Shown here in pieces: positions 27,353 to 36,187 of a stretch of 64,000 nt of DNA (positions are counted from its first letter, which is position 1; each line of letters opens with the position of its first letter). The position numbers and the translations under genes are program-made. Source of the stretch: JAYODW01 sp038116745 (GTDB taxonomy: Bacteria > Pseudomonadota > Gammaproteobacteria > Ga0077536); NCBI GenBank assembly GCA_038116745.1, contig JAYODW010000023.1, positions 12,509-76,508 on the forward strand, written 5' to 3'. The notes beneath the pieces were generated by a model that was given only the letters and a program-made list of their open reading frames with translations, was not told where the DNA came from and made no database searches.

Positions 27353-28195
27353 ATGAGCATCACGCGTGAATCTAGCAGTCGTACCGTGCGCACCGCGGAC
27401 TGGAACCTCCACTATCACGAGGCGGGTTCGGGGCATCCCCTGATCCTGCTGCACGGCTCCGGCCCGGGAGCAACCGGGTGGAGTAATTTTTCGGGCAACC
27501 TCGAAGGCCTGTCGCAGCATTTCCGCGTGCTGGCAGTCGATATGCCGGGATGGGGAGCATCGGACCCGTGCCCGGTCGACAAGCTGGAGCATGTTGACGC
27601 GACGGTGCAGTTCATGGACGCGCTCGGCATCGACAAGGCGGCTGTGGTCGGTAACTCGATGGGCGGCTGTACCACGATCCGACTGGCGTCCGAACACCCG
27701 GACAGGGTTTCGCATCTGATCACCATGGGCGCTGCGCTGAACCGGGGTCCGCGCCTGTTCGGGGCTGGGGACGGACCGAGCGAAGGACTGAAAGTGCTCG
27801 TCGAGGCGTATCGGGAGCCTTCGACGAAGACCATGCAGAAACTGGTCGACATCATGTGCTTTGAGAAGAAGTACGCCACTGAGGAGCTCTGCAGCCAGCG
27901 GGCCGAAGCCGCGGCCGCGCAGCCTGAGCATCTGAAGAATTTCCTTTCCGGGCTGCCTAAAGGCTGGCCGGTGCCCAAGTTCGCATCGTTCGATGACCTG
28001 ATGGGAATCAAGGCGCCGAGCCTGCTCATCCACGGCCGCGATGACCGCGTAGTGCACTTCGAGCACACCCTGCACCTTGTCACGCATATCCCGAATTCGC
28101 GCATGGTGCTTATCAACCGCTGCGGTCACTGGGCGATGATTGAGCACGCTGCCGAATTCAACCGCCTGGTTATCGATTTCGTACAGAACAACTAG
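27353..28195 (+). CDS. Meta-cleavage product hydrolase (BphD/HsaD-like alpha/beta hydrolase)
   Basis: A 280-residue alpha/beta hydrolase with the C-C hydrolase hallmarks: the oxyanion region LLHGSGPGATGWSNF, nucleophile elbow GNSMGG, catalytic Asp in HGRDDRVV and His in CGHWAMIEH. Enzymes of this clade hydrolyse the 2-hydroxy-6-oxo-dienoate made by extradiol dioxygenases into a hydroxypentadienoate and an acid. It lies 41 nt after the dioxygenase and 11 nt before the hydroxylase, so the three act as one operon. Confidence 0.93.
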   Translation: MSITRESSSRTVRTADWNLHYHEAGSGHPLILLHGSGPGATGWSNFSGNLEGLSQHFRVLAVDMPGWGASDPCPVDKLEHVDATVQFMDALGIDKAAVVGNSMGGCTTIRLASEHPDRVSHLITMGAALNRGPRLFGAGDGPSEGLKVLVEAYREPSTKTMQKLVDIMCFEKKYATEELCSQRAEAAAAQPEHLKNFLSGLPKGWPVPKFASFDDLMGIKAPSLLIHGRDDRVVHFEHTLHLVTHIPNSRMVLINRCGHWAMIEHAAEFNRLVIDFVQNN

Positions 28196-28206
28196 GAGAG
28201 GCGGTC

Positions 28207-29376
28207 ATGCATCAATGTGTTCAGGCGGTCATCGACGAGGCCGAGGTGCTGCGTGAAGAGCACGCGCCCTGCGATGCCGCAGGCAAGCTGACCGACCGTG
28301 CGGTCGAGGCGCTGCGGCGCACGGGCGGCATGCGCCTGCTGCAGAGTCGGGAGCGCGGCGGCTTCGAAGCGAGCCTGCCGGATTTTTTTGCCTGGGTGCG
28401 GACCGCGGCAAAATATAACCCGTCAGTGGGCTGGGTGGCCGGCGTGGTCGGGATTCATCCGTGGGAGATCGCGCTCGTCGACCCCAGGCTGCAGGAAGAG
28501 ATCTATGGCACGGACCACACGACCTGGGTCGCTTCACCGTACGCTCCCCTGGGTACTGCTAAACCGGTGGAGGGTGGCTTTGTGCTTAACGGGGAATGGC
28601 CGTATTCCACTGGCACGGACCACTGTCGCTGGGTTGTGCTCGGTGCGATGACCGTAGACGACGCCGGCGAGATCATCATGCCGCCTGCGCCGCTGCATCT
28701 GTTTCTGCCGCGCGGTGACTACGAGATCGTGGAAGGCTCGTGGAACGTGATGGGTCTGATGGGGACCGGCAGCAAGAACGTGCGGGTGAAAGATATGTTC
28801 GTGCCGGACTACCGCACGGTCCAGCACTTCGCCATGTGCGAGGGCGCCTACAACGATCGCCAGCCTGGCAATCCGATGTACCACCTGCCTTTCGGTGGGG
28901 TGTTCTCCGCCGCCATTGCGTCGGCAACCTTCGGTATTGCGGAAAGCACTATCGACGCCTACCGCGAGCAGCTCGAATCGCGCGTGTCTATTTCCGGCAC
29001 GGTCGGCACCCGCGACCCGTTTCAGCAGGAGGCTCTGGCCGATGCGGAAGCTGATCTTGCTGCGGGGATCGCGCATCTCGACGCGATGGTGGAGCAAATG
29101 GTGGCTGATGCCGCGGCTGGCATTCGGTTCACGCCGGGCAGGCGGCTTGAGTTCCGGCGTAATCAGGTGCGCGCGGTCCAGCGCGTGCTGAAATCGGTTG
29201 ACCATCTGATGAACCGCGCCGGCTCTGCGGCCGTGTGGTCGACCAACCGCCTCGAGCGCTGCTGGCGTGACCTGAGGACCAGTGCGGCGCACGTCTGCAA
29301 CGTGACCGACGTGATCTACCCGGCCTGGGCTAATGAGGCCTTTACGCTGGGCCAGGAGATCAACGCGTTTTATTGA
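28207..29376 (+). CDS. Flavin-dependent hydroxylase of the acyl-CoA dehydrogenase fold (HsaA/HpaB-C2-like)
   Basis: A 389-residue group D flavin monooxygenase. It has the acyl-CoA dehydrogenase fold but the marks of aromatic hydroxylases: GEWPYSTGTDHCRWVVLGA, GSWNVMGLMGTGSKNV and the C-terminal NRLERCWRDLRTSAAH. Relatives such as HsaA hydroxylate a phenol to the catechol used by the neighbouring dioxygenase, with reduced flavin supplied by a separate reductase. No reductase is adjacent. Ribosome site AGGAGAGG precedes the ATG; translation is probably coupled with the hydrolase gene. Confidence 0.9.
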   Translation: MHQCVQAVIDEAEVLREEHAPCDAAGKLTDRAVEALRRTGGMRLLQSRERGGFEASLPDFFAWVRTAAKYNPSVGWVAGVVGIHPWEIALVDPRLQEEIYGTDHTTWVASPYAPLGTAKPVEGGFVLNGEWPYSTGTDHCRWVVLGAMTVDDAGEIIMPPAPLHLFLPRGDYEIVEGSWNVMGLMGTGSKNVRVKDMFVPDYRTVQHFAMCEGAYNDRQPGNPMYHLPFGGVFSAAIASATFGIAESTIDAYREQLESRVSISGTVGTRDPFQQEALADAEADLAAGIAHLDAMVEQMVADAAAGIRFTPGRRLEFRRNQVRAVQRVLKSVDHLMNRAGSAAVWSTNRLERCWRDLRTSAAHVCNVTDVIYPAWANEAFTLGQEINAFY

Positions 29377-29463
29377 ACTGATGGCGGGCCGGCCTGACGG
29401 GTGGCGCAGGCAGTGCCCGAGTCCGGTATCTTTTCCGCGGTAGCACAGCGGAAGGAGTAAACC

Positions 29464-29874
29464 GTGGATAAAGCCGAGGCCATCGCAACAGCGCAGTTAT
29501 TCCTGCAACGTCTGCTGACTGATTTTCCAGCCTGTACGGCAATGCTCGCCGACGATTTTGCCTGGGAGAATTTTCTCCCGGCGCATGTTCCGTTCGGCGG
29601 ACGTTACGAGGGGCGCGCCGGCCTCGAACGCTATCTTGCGGAGCTCGCCGCGAACTGGGTGATCGGTGAGCTTGAATTCATACACTTCATTTTCGATCCG
29701 GGGTCGCAGACCCTGGCAGCCAGCGGCGTGGAGAAAAACGGCACTGCCGTGCCGACCGGACGGTGCTGTGATATGGCCTTCATGTGGGAATTCCGTTTCG
29801 CCTCGAGCGGACAGCTCAGCTACGTCCGTGAATACAACGACACGGCAGCGATCGGTGCGACTTTCGATGCCTGA
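29464..29874 (+). CDS. SnoaL/NTF2-like small protein
   Basis: A 136-residue NTF2-fold protein (ADDFAWENFLPAHVPFGGRYEGRAG, then a long mixed sheet ending FASSGQLSYVREYND). GGAAGGAG lies just before the GTG at 29464. It follows the hydroxylase by 87 nt on the same strand, so it may belong to the ring-degradation operon as an isomerase, dehydratase or binding protein, but no catalytic residue is diagnostic. Confidence 0.78.
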   Translation: MDKAEAIATAQLFLQRLLTDFPACTAMLADDFAWENFLPAHVPFGGRYEGRAGLERYLAELAANWVIGELEFIHFIFDPGSQTLAASGVEKNGTAVPTGRCCDMAFMWEFRFASSGQLSYVREYNDTAAIGATFDA

Positions 29875-29955
29875 GCTCACTGCTGCTTGCGACAGCGGAT
29901 TATCGGGAGCGCAGCTGGTCGCGAAGGGCGGCCGGCGCAGGCTGAGGGCGCCGTC

Positions 29956-30759
29956 ATGGTGATGTCGGACCTGTCAGCGGACCTGCGGGCGGAGGGCGCC
30001 GCGCTGCACGCGTTTATTGCCGGCCTCGCAGCGTCGGATTGGACGCGTCCGGGACCGTTCAAGCAGTGGACCGTGAGCGAGGTGCTGCAGCATCTCATGG
30101 TTGGCGACTGGTTCAACTTCCTCGCGATCAGCGCGCCCGAGCGCTTCGATTCAATCATGGCGGCGCGCCGGGTTGCGCGCGAGGCCGGCGCGCCCAGAAC
30201 CTCCGGCGTGGAAACGCTGGACCAGGCACCGGGGGAAGGCCACACGCTGCTCGATAGCTGGATGCGGGGACTTCTGCGTCTGTGCGATCTGTTCGCCAGC
30301 TGCGAGCCGCGCCAGCGTATGCGCTGGGTCGGCCCTGACATGAGCGTGCGCTCGGCAGCGACGGCGCGCCTGATGGAAACCTGGGCGCACGGTCAGGATG
30401 TCTACGACCTGATGCGGGTGCGCCGCCCGGCTTTCGACCGCATCCGGCACATCGCGGTTCTGGGCGTCAATACCTACGGCTGGACATTCGCCAACCGTGG
30501 TCTCGAGCCGCCCGGGCCGCCGCCTCGAGTAGAGCTGACGGCGCCCTCAGGGTCGCTGTGGAGCTGGAACGACGTGCAGGCGGACAATCGCATCAGCGGC
30601 GCTGCCGTGGATTTCTGCCACGTCGTAACGCAGGGCCGGAATATTGCAGAGGTCAGTCTTGACGTGGTCGGTGCCCCGGCGAAGGCGTGGATGTCCATTG
30701 CCCAGTGTTTCGCTGGGACGCCGGAGGACCCGCCGGCGCCTGGGGAGCGCGGTTGGTAA
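29956..30759 (+). CDS. TIGR03084 / maleylpyruvate isomerase-like (DinB-fold) metal-binding protein
   Basis: A 267-residue protein with the DinB/MDMPI four-helix start (LSADLRAEGAALHAFIAGL, WTVSEVLQHLMVGDWFNF) and the conserved METWAHGQDVYDLM, whose histidines would bind a metal. The C-terminal domain continues to LDVVGAPAKAWMSIAQCFAGTP, as in TIGR03084 proteins that often accompany catabolic genes. The reaction is unknown. The ATG at 29956 precedes the conserved start; an earlier in-frame codon at 29887 adds an Arg/Gly-rich leader. Confidence 0.8.
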   Translation: MVMSDLSADLRAEGAALHAFIAGLAASDWTRPGPFKQWTVSEVLQHLMVGDWFNFLAISAPERFDSIMAARRVAREAGAPRTSGVETLDQAPGEGHTLLDSWMRGLLRLCDLFASCEPRQRMRWVGPDMSVRSAATARLMETWAHGQDVYDLMRVRRPAFDRIRHIAVLGVNTYGWTFANRGLEPPGPPPRVELTAPSGSLWSWNDVQADNRISGAAVDFCHVVTQGRNIAEVSLDVVGAPAKAWMSIAQCFAGTPEDPPAPGERGW

Positions 30760-31070
30760 ACCGAGCGGTCTGGCTACAGGTTGGCTGGTCTGACGCCTTT
30801 TTCAGCGGCGTTTTTCGCGTGGTAGCGGAACCGCGCCGCTGACTGCGCGTTAACGCAACTCATCGCTCCGGTCTGCAATGGATTGGCCCAACGAGAAGTC
30901 AGCTCGATGCCCTACGGCAGGAATGAACGGGTGCGTCCTGCGTGGGACGGAGCAGGACGGGCAGCGAAAATCTGATGCGGCGGCTGACGAACGCAGTTAC
31001 ACCGGCTGCACTAGAGAGTGAAAAGAGCCAGCCTGCGCGTCCGCGCCGTTGAAGGGAATGGATAAAAACG
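30760..31070. other. Non-coding interval between convergent operons
   Basis: No gene is supported in this 311-base stretch between the TIGR03084 gene and the 3' end of the TonB2 operon. It holds one terminator-like hairpin, listed separately. Short frames on both strands lack ribosome sites and protein-like composition. Confidence 0.6.
30793..30815 (+). terminator. Candidate terminator after the ring-degradation cluster
   Basis: ACGCC (30793-30797) pairs with GGCGT (30807-30811) across a loop containing TTTTT, followed by TTTT (30812-30815). The stem is short but the T tract is good, and it lies 34 nt after the TIGR03084 stop. Confidence 0.5.
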
Positions 31071-32375
31071 TCACAGATTCTGCAGCACTGCGTCCTCGCT
31101 GCGCTGCTCGGCCGCAGGCACAACCTGGTTCAGGCTTTCATCGCGGGACAGTTCACTGCTCAGATAGCTGAGCCACTGCCTGGCTGCCTTGCTGCTGCGC
31201 TTGTCGTCGGCTGCGACGGTAAACGCTTTTTCCGCGGCTTCCAGCCGGCGCAGATTGAACAGCGCCATGCCGAGCATCAGATTCGCCGTGTCCGGACGCC
31301 GTACACCGCCGCGGGCAAGGCCTTGCTCGACCGCACTGACCGCTTCTTCCCAGCGGTCGAGATTGAGATAGGACTGCGCCAGTCGGACGAAGAGTTCGCC
31401 GTCGCTGGACATGTTGGCCGCCTGCTGCAGGGGGGGAATAGCGCGTTCGTCCTCGCGCGCCTGGTACCAGGCCTGCGACAGCAGGCGCAGGTTGCGCTCG
31501 TCGGTTTTGATCAGCCCGTCCTGCATGCCGCGCTCCAGGACCTGGGCGGCCTTGTAGGGCACGTTGTGCAGCAGGTGTAGATTCGCCAGGTTGACGAGCT
31601 GCGCGGCGTCTTTGAGCCGGCCACTGTCGTACAGGGTCTCGGTCAGCGCAAGCTGGCGCGTGGTGTCCCCCAGCTCGCTGTACACCCCCGCCAGCGTCAG
31701 CACGTACTGGTCTTTCGGATAGAGCTCGATCAGCTCCTTGACGACCGCGATCATGTTTTCGAAGTCTTTAAGTTCGTAGTAGCAAACGCGCAGCAGCAGC
31801 AGCCAGTTCTCCCGCGGTTGTTTGCCGGCGGCGCGGTATTTCTTGAGCGCCGTTTTGATCGGCCCGAGCGCCTGCTTGAACTCGCCGAGCTGAAAGTGCG
31901 CCTGGCCCTTCAGCATGTAGATATCCGGGCTGGGATCAGCCAGCGCCGCCATCAGCCGGTCCACGGTGGAGAGCGCCTGTTTGTAATCTTCAACCGTGAA
32001 ATAAAGTTGAGCCAGGGTCTTCAGCGTGCTCTGCACCAGGGCCTCCGGCAGCTCGGGCTGCGCGAGCACCTCGGCGTACGCCTTGATGGCGGCAGGGTAT
32101 TTTTCCTGCAGGTAATGGGCGTACGCCGTCAGATTCCAGATCTGGGCGGTTTCGTATGCGGAGCGCTTACCCTTGCTACGCAGCTTCTCGAGGATCGCTA
32201 GTCCCCCGCTGTACTGCTTGCTCTCGATGAGCTCCTGCGCCTCCTTAAGCGCATCGTAGACGGGCTGGCTGAGCGCCGCGGTCTGCTTGGTTTTCTGATC
32301 TTCTGCGGCGGGCGACGTGAGCGACGTGCCGGCCAGAGCTGCTGCGACACACAGCAGTAAGATTTTCAGCTGCAC
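31071..32375 (-). CDS. Periplasmic TPR-repeat protein of the TonB2 operon
   Basis: A 434-residue protein with a signal peptide (QLKILLLCVAAALAGTSLTSPAA) and roughly nine to ten tetratricopeptide-like repeats, for example QIWNLTAYAHYLQEKYPAAI and KTLAQLYFTVEDYKQAL. The GTG at 32375 follows GGAGG, which lies at the end of tonB; the longer upstream frame runs inside tonB. TPR proteins of this kind close TonB2 operons in many gammaproteobacteria and probably organise the periplasmic complex. Confidence 0.85.
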   Translation of the reverse strand: MQLKILLLCVAAALAGTSLTSPAAEDQKTKQTAALSQPVYDALKEAQELIESKQYSGGLAILEKLRSKGKRSAYETAQIWNLTAYAHYLQEKYPAAIKAYAEVLAQPELPEALVQSTLKTLAQLYFTVEDYKQALSTVDRLMAALADPSPDIYMLKGQAHFQLGEFKQALGPIKTALKKYRAAGKQPRENWLLLLRVCYYELKDFENMIAVVKELIELYPKDQYVLTLAGVYSELGDTTRQLALTETLYDSGRLKDAAQLVNLANLHLLHNVPYKAAQVLERGMQDGLIKTDERNLRLLSQAWYQAREDERAIPPLQQAANMSSDGELFVRLAQSYLNLDRWEEAVSAVEQGLARGGVRRPDTANLMLGMALFNLRRLEAAEKAFTVAADDKRSSKAARQWLSYLSSELSRDESLNQVVPAAEQRSEDAVLQNL

Positions 32376-32380
32376 GCCGA

Positions 32381-33034
32381 TCAGTCCTCCAGGCGATAGG
32401 TGAACTTGTTGCGCACGCCGGGAACTTCGACGGTCTCGCCGTCGACCACTCTCGGCTTGTACTTGAACTTGAGTGCGGCAGCGACCGAGGCTTTTTCGAA
32501 CAGGCGGTCGCATTGCCCCTCAACGGCGGCTGCATCCCGCGTGGTTCCGGCACGGGTCACCGTGTACGCCACCACGCACTCGCCCTCCATCCCGCGCGAG
32601 AGCGCGCGCTGCGGGTAGATCGGGGCAACCTTAACGATAGGCAGGTAATCGCCTTCACCCACCCCGAGGCTGAACCCACCGCCGGTGAGTTCGATTTCGG
32701 TTTCAACCGGCGCGCTGCCGACAGCGATCTTCTCCGCCGTCGGTTTGAGCTTATCGAGCTGCGGTGCCGGCGGTTCGGGCGGGGGCGCTTTGGGCGGCGG
32801 TGGCTTGTCTGGCTTGGTCTGTTTGCGCTCGACGACCTCTGCGCGCTTGACCCGCACAAAGTCGAGCAGACTGCCGCGTTTGGCTTCATCGAGACTGCGG
32901 TCGGCCGTGGCGATCAGGTATTGCATGACCCAGAACAGCAGCAGCGTCACCGCGGCGGCCGCAATCAGGCCCAGCGCAAGACGGGGCAGGAATCCCCGGT
33001 CGCTGGACAGCTCAGGCTGGGTGAAGGCGCTCAT
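32381..33034 (-). CDS. tonB: Energy transducer TonB (TonB2 type)
   Basis: A 217-residue protein: one N-terminal membrane helix (LALGLIAAAAVTLLLFWVMQY), a Pro/Lys-rich periplasm-spanning region (KPDKPPPPKAPPPEPPAP), and a TonB C-terminal domain with the conserved PIYPQRALSRGMEGECVVAYTV and FKYKPRVVDGE. It transfers proton-motive energy to TonB-dependent outer-membrane receptors. It lies 11 nt after exbD and 5 nt before the TPR gene. Length is shorter than classical TonB, as usual for TonB2. Confidence 0.93.
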   Translation of the reverse strand: MSAFTQPELSSDRGFLPRLALGLIAAAAVTLLLFWVMQYLIATADRSLDEAKRGSLLDFVRVKRAEVVERKQTKPDKPPPPKAPPPEPPAPQLDKLKPTAEKIAVGSAPVETEIELTGGGFSLGVGEGDYLPIVKVAPIYPQRALSRGMEGECVVAYTVTRAGTTRDAAAVEGQCDRLFEKASVAAALKFKYKPRVVDGETVEVPGVRNKFTYRLED

Positions 33035-33045
33035 GAGCTCTGTGT

Positions 33046-33456
33046 TCAGTCGTCGTTGGCCGCGATGGCAACGTTGAACACGCCGGCTGCGCGCGAGGCA
33101 TCCATGACTTTGATCAGGGTGTCGGTCTTCGACTCCTTGTCTGCCTGGATGACGACCGAACCCTGAGGGTTTTCGGCGTGGAGCCGCTCGATATTCGGAC
33201 GCACGGCGCGCACGTCGATATTGCGGCGGTCAATCCAGATCTCATTATTCGCGTCGATGGCGATCAGGATGTTGGCCTTTTCCTGCTTGACGGCGGTGGG
33301 CGCATCGGGTCGGTTGACGTCGATTCCGGCCTCTTTGACGAAGGTTGCGGTCACGATGAAAAAGATCAGCATGATGAAAACGACATCGAGCATCGGGGTG
33401 ATGTCGATCGCGGAATCGTCTTCCTCAGCGGCGGAGCGGGCGAGTGGTCTTCTCAT
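33046..33456 (-). CDS. exbD: Biopolymer transport protein ExbD
   Basis: A 136-residue ExbD/TolR protein. The single membrane helix contains the proton-path aspartate in ITPMLDVVFIMLIFFIV, and the periplasmic part includes VNRPDAPTA and VVIQADKES. It forms the proton channel with the ExbB protein encoded 19 nt upstream. Confidence 0.95.
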   Translation of the reverse strand: MRRPLARSAAEEDDSAIDITPMLDVVFIMLIFFIVTATFVKEAGIDVNRPDAPTAVKQEKANILIAIDANNEIWIDRRNIDVRAVRPNIERLHAENPQGSVVIQADKESKTDTLIKVMDASRAAGVFNVAIAANDD

Positions 33457-33475
33457 GATCAGAGAGTCTCCGGAT

Positions 33476-34012
33476 TCAGTGGTCCATCGTCAGGTGCTCG
33501 CCGAGCAGTTCGCGCTCGCGGGCGACCCGGCGCTGCAGCCAGGCGCTCATGGCCACGCCGGACAGGGCGGCCACCATACCGGCCATGGTGGGCACGGTGG
33601 CTTTGGATACGCCGGCTGCCATCGAGCGCGGGTTGCCCGAGCCGGACAGCGCCATTACCTCGAATACCTCGACCATCCCGGTCACGGTGCCCAGTAGGCC
33701 GAGCAGGGGACACAGCGCCACGCAGGTTTTTATGAGCGGCAGGTTGCGCTCGAGCTCCTGGCTGGCAACTGAGATGAGGTATTCGCGCACCTGCCGCGCG
33801 TTCCACGAGCGACGCTCCGGGCGGCTGTTCCATTGCTGGATGCAGTCTGCCGCGGTGCGTCTGAAGCGCACGGCGAAGTACAGCATGCGCTCCAGGATCA
33901 GGGACCACATGATCAGCGTGAGCAGGGCTATCCACATGAGCACAGGGCCGCCCAGTTCAAGAAATTCCCGCACTGCGTGCAGTGCGGGGAAGTAATAGAA
34001 AAGCGCTTCCAA
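33476..34012 (-). CDS. exbB: ExbB-type proton-channel protein (ExbB2)
   Basis: A 178-residue MotA/TolQ/ExbB protein with three membrane segments (VLMWIALLTLIMWSLI; LIKTCVALCPLLGLLGTVTGM; TVPTMAGMVAALSGVAMSAWL). The signature LLGLLGTVTGMVEVFE is intact. The short length is typical of TonB2-associated ExbB2. It overlaps neither neighbour: 7 nt separates it from the TtpC-like gene. Confidence 0.93.
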   Translation of the reverse strand: MEALFYYFPALHAVREFLELGGPVLMWIALLTLIMWSLILERMLYFAVRFRRTAADCIQQWNSRPERRSWNARQVREYLISVASQELERNLPLIKTCVALCPLLGLLGTVTGMVEVFEVMALSGSGNPRSMAAGVSKATVPTMAGMVAALSGVAMSAWLQRRVARERELLGEHLTMDH

Positions 34013-34019
34013 GGTGTGC

Positions 34020-35402
34020 TCAGGCGGTCTGTGCGGCGTGTTGTTCCGCCTGGCTGGCGATCATCCCTGCCGCCTGCTCTTCAAGAACCTGGGTCAGGCG
34101 GCGCGCACGGGTTGCGACCAGGGTATGCAGCAGCACCGTCGGAATGGCAACGCAGAGACCGAGAACGGTTGTCACCAGGGCAGTGGAAATACCGCCGGCC
34201 ATGAGTTTCGGATCGCCCGTGCCGAACAGGGTGATGGCCTGGAAGGTGATGATCATGCCGGTCACGGTGCCGAGCAGTCCGAGCAGCGGCGCGACGACAG
34301 CGATGATCTTTAGAAACATAAGCATCCGGTTGATGCGCGGTGTTTCCTTCAGGATGGCTTCGCTAAGCTTGAGCTCGAGGGTTTCGACGTCCGCCGCCCT
34401 GTTGCCCTGATAGACCTGAAGGATCCGGCCCAGCGGATTGTTGCCGGGCTGATCCGGCCGACGTGCCTGTGCGCCGACACGTAAGGCGGTGAGGCTCAGG
34501 GTGAGCAGACGCTCCAGCGCGATCAGCAGCGCCAGCGCGCCCAGACCGATGATGACATAGCCTACGACGCCACCCTGGGCGATGCGCTCCTTCAGGTCAG
34601 GCGCCTGCACCAGAAGTGACAGTATCTGTCCCCGCGAAGGGTCCAGGCCAAACGGCGCGAATCCGCTCTGCGCGCTCTCCAGCCCATTGACGCGGTCTAG
34701 GTAGCGCTGCTGGGGCTGACGGGCGAGTTCAACCAGATGTCCGGTCTCTGGCACGAACTGCAGGTACTTGCCGTCTGACACCACGTTGAACGCGCCGACC
34801 CTCACGACGTCGCGTTCGACTTCTTCGCCGCCGGCAGTAATGACTTTGGTTTTGAAGCGCGAGACCTTGCCGGACTCGGTCATCTCCCGCTGCAGCTCAA
34901 ACCACAGCTGCTCTATCTCTTCAATTGAAGCCAGGCGGCTGGTCTGACCCATTTTCTGCGCGAGGTCTTCGAGAAATGCCGAGCGTTCCGGGTACTGGAC
35001 CTGGGTCAGCGAGCTCTCGAACTGACCGCGCGCGTCGCCGGCCGCTTGTTGTAGTACTCCGAACAGCTCCTTCAGTGAGCCGAGGCGCTCTTTCAACGCC
35101 ACCTCAAGCTCGGCGATACGCGCGTCATTGGCGTCGAAGCTGGATTCGAGCGTTTTGGAACGGCTTTCCTGCTCGGTGCGTGCACGCTTGGCTTCAGCAA
35201 TGAGCGCGGCCTGCGCAGACTTGTCGGCCATGAACTGTTTCTGTCGCGCTTTGTTCTCTTCAGAATCGCGCACGCGGCCGGCTTTGACCTGCTCGAGCAG
35301 CTGGTCGAGCGAAAGCGCATCACCAGGCGCTGCGGTGGCAAGCAGGGGTGTGGTCAGGCCGAGAAGCAGGGCCGTGCGCAGCAGGAGCTTGCGGGCGCTC
35401 AT
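34020..35402 (-). CDS. TtpC-like MotA/TolQ/ExbB protein with periplasmic coiled coil
   Basis: A 460-residue protein: signal peptide (LLLRTALLLGLTTPLLATAAP), a long coiled-coil periplasmic region (about 40-130; RAEQESRSKTLESSF-like heptads), an extracytoplasmic domain, then three membrane helices with the ExbB motif PLLGLLGTVTGMIITFQAI near residues 375-400. This is the architecture of TtpC, the extra component of TonB2 systems that links the ExbB/D motor to TonB2. It overlaps the DUF3450 gene by four bases. Confidence 0.9.
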   Translation of the reverse strand: MSARKLLLRTALLLGLTTPLLATAAPGDALSLDQLLEQVKAGRVRDSEENKARQKQFMADKSAQAALIAEAKRARTEQESRSKTLESSFDANDARIAELEVALKERLGSLKELFGVLQQAAGDARGQFESSLTQVQYPERSAFLEDLAQKMGQTSRLASIEEIEQLWFELQREMTESGKVSRFKTKVITAGGEEVERDVVRVGAFNVVSDGKYLQFVPETGHLVELARQPQQRYLDRVNGLESAQSGFAPFGLDPSRGQILSLLVQAPDLKERIAQGGVVGYVIIGLGALALLIALERLLTLSLTALRVGAQARRPDQPGNNPLGRILQVYQGNRAADVETLELKLSEAILKETPRINRMLMFLKIIAVVAPLLGLLGTVTGMIITFQAITLFGTGDPKLMAGGISTALVTTVLGLCVAIPTVLLHTLVATRARRLTQVLEEQAAGMIASQAEQHAAQTA

Positions 35403-36187
35403 TGGACACCTCCGTTCGGCGCAGCGACCGGCAGAACGAGAAGATCCGGCGCAGTCTGTTTACGCGCAATTTTGAGCCCTGCGGCGACCTCCCGCTGATA
35501 GGTTTCGGGTGCCAGGGTCTGCCAGCTCCGGCTTGCCGTATCCCAGGCCCCGGTCAGCTCGCCGCCGTCGTTCTGATAGAGCAACGCAACGCGCCCGACA
35601 CGCAGGAAATTGACCTCGCGCTTGGCGCCGTCCAGATCGAGAGAACCTTTGTAGGCCTCAATGGTGCGGCCGTAATCATTTTCGATTTCATACGCTTCCA
35701 GAATGCGGCGGAACTTTTCGGCCGCTGTGACATCCGAACGCTCCATCATGGCGCGCAGGCGCGCCACCCGTCCGCTGCGCTCTTCCAGCAGAAAAGGCAC
35801 ATCGAGCGCGACGAAGGCGTCGAGAGTTTCGACCATCTGCACCATCAGCGGCACGATCTGGCGTTCGATAAGCGCTACTTTCCCGATCGAGTCATTCAGC
35901 GCGTTGATTTCGGCGTTCTGGTTGTCGACCTGCTTCTGCAGCAGGCCGTTGTAGACCTCCAGGCCTTCAACGACCTTGCTGAGTTGCTTGTACTCAGCGG
36001 CGAGATCGCTGACCGCGTCGCTGAGGATGTCGACTGCTTCCTGCGCTTCGGCGTTTTCTTCGATGCGTTGGGTTCCCGCCGTGGTCACGGCGTCGACTGG
36101 CGTCTGAGCGACGCTGGACACCGCGCCAGACAGGGCTGCGACCATAACGCCGGCCAACAGCGGTTTTCGGTAGCTCAGTATTTCCAT
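35399..36187 (-). CDS. DUF3450 periplasmic protein of the TonB2 operon
   Basis: A 262-residue protein with a signal peptide (PLLAGVMVAALSGAVSSVAQ) and a coiled-coil body (ALNDSIGKVALIERQIVPLMVQM), followed by DUF3450 landmarks VPFLLEERSGRVARLRAMM and ILEAYEIENDYGRTIEAY. DUF3450 proteins are encoded first in TonB2 clusters; their exact role is unknown. The operon start lies upstream in the 36188-36850 interval. Confidence 0.9.
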   Translation of the reverse strand: MEILSYRKPLLAGVMVAALSGAVSSVAQTPVDAVTTAGTQRIEENAEAQEAVDILSDAVSDLAAEYKQLSKVVEGLEVYNGLLQKQVDNQNAEINALNDSIGKVALIERQIVPLMVQMVETLDAFVALDVPFLLEERSGRVARLRAMMERSDVTAAEKFRRILEAYEIENDYGRTIEAYKGSLDLDGAKREVNFLRVGRVALLYQNDGGELTGAWDTASRSWQTLAPETYQREVAAGLKIARKQTAPDLLVLPVAAPNGGVQ

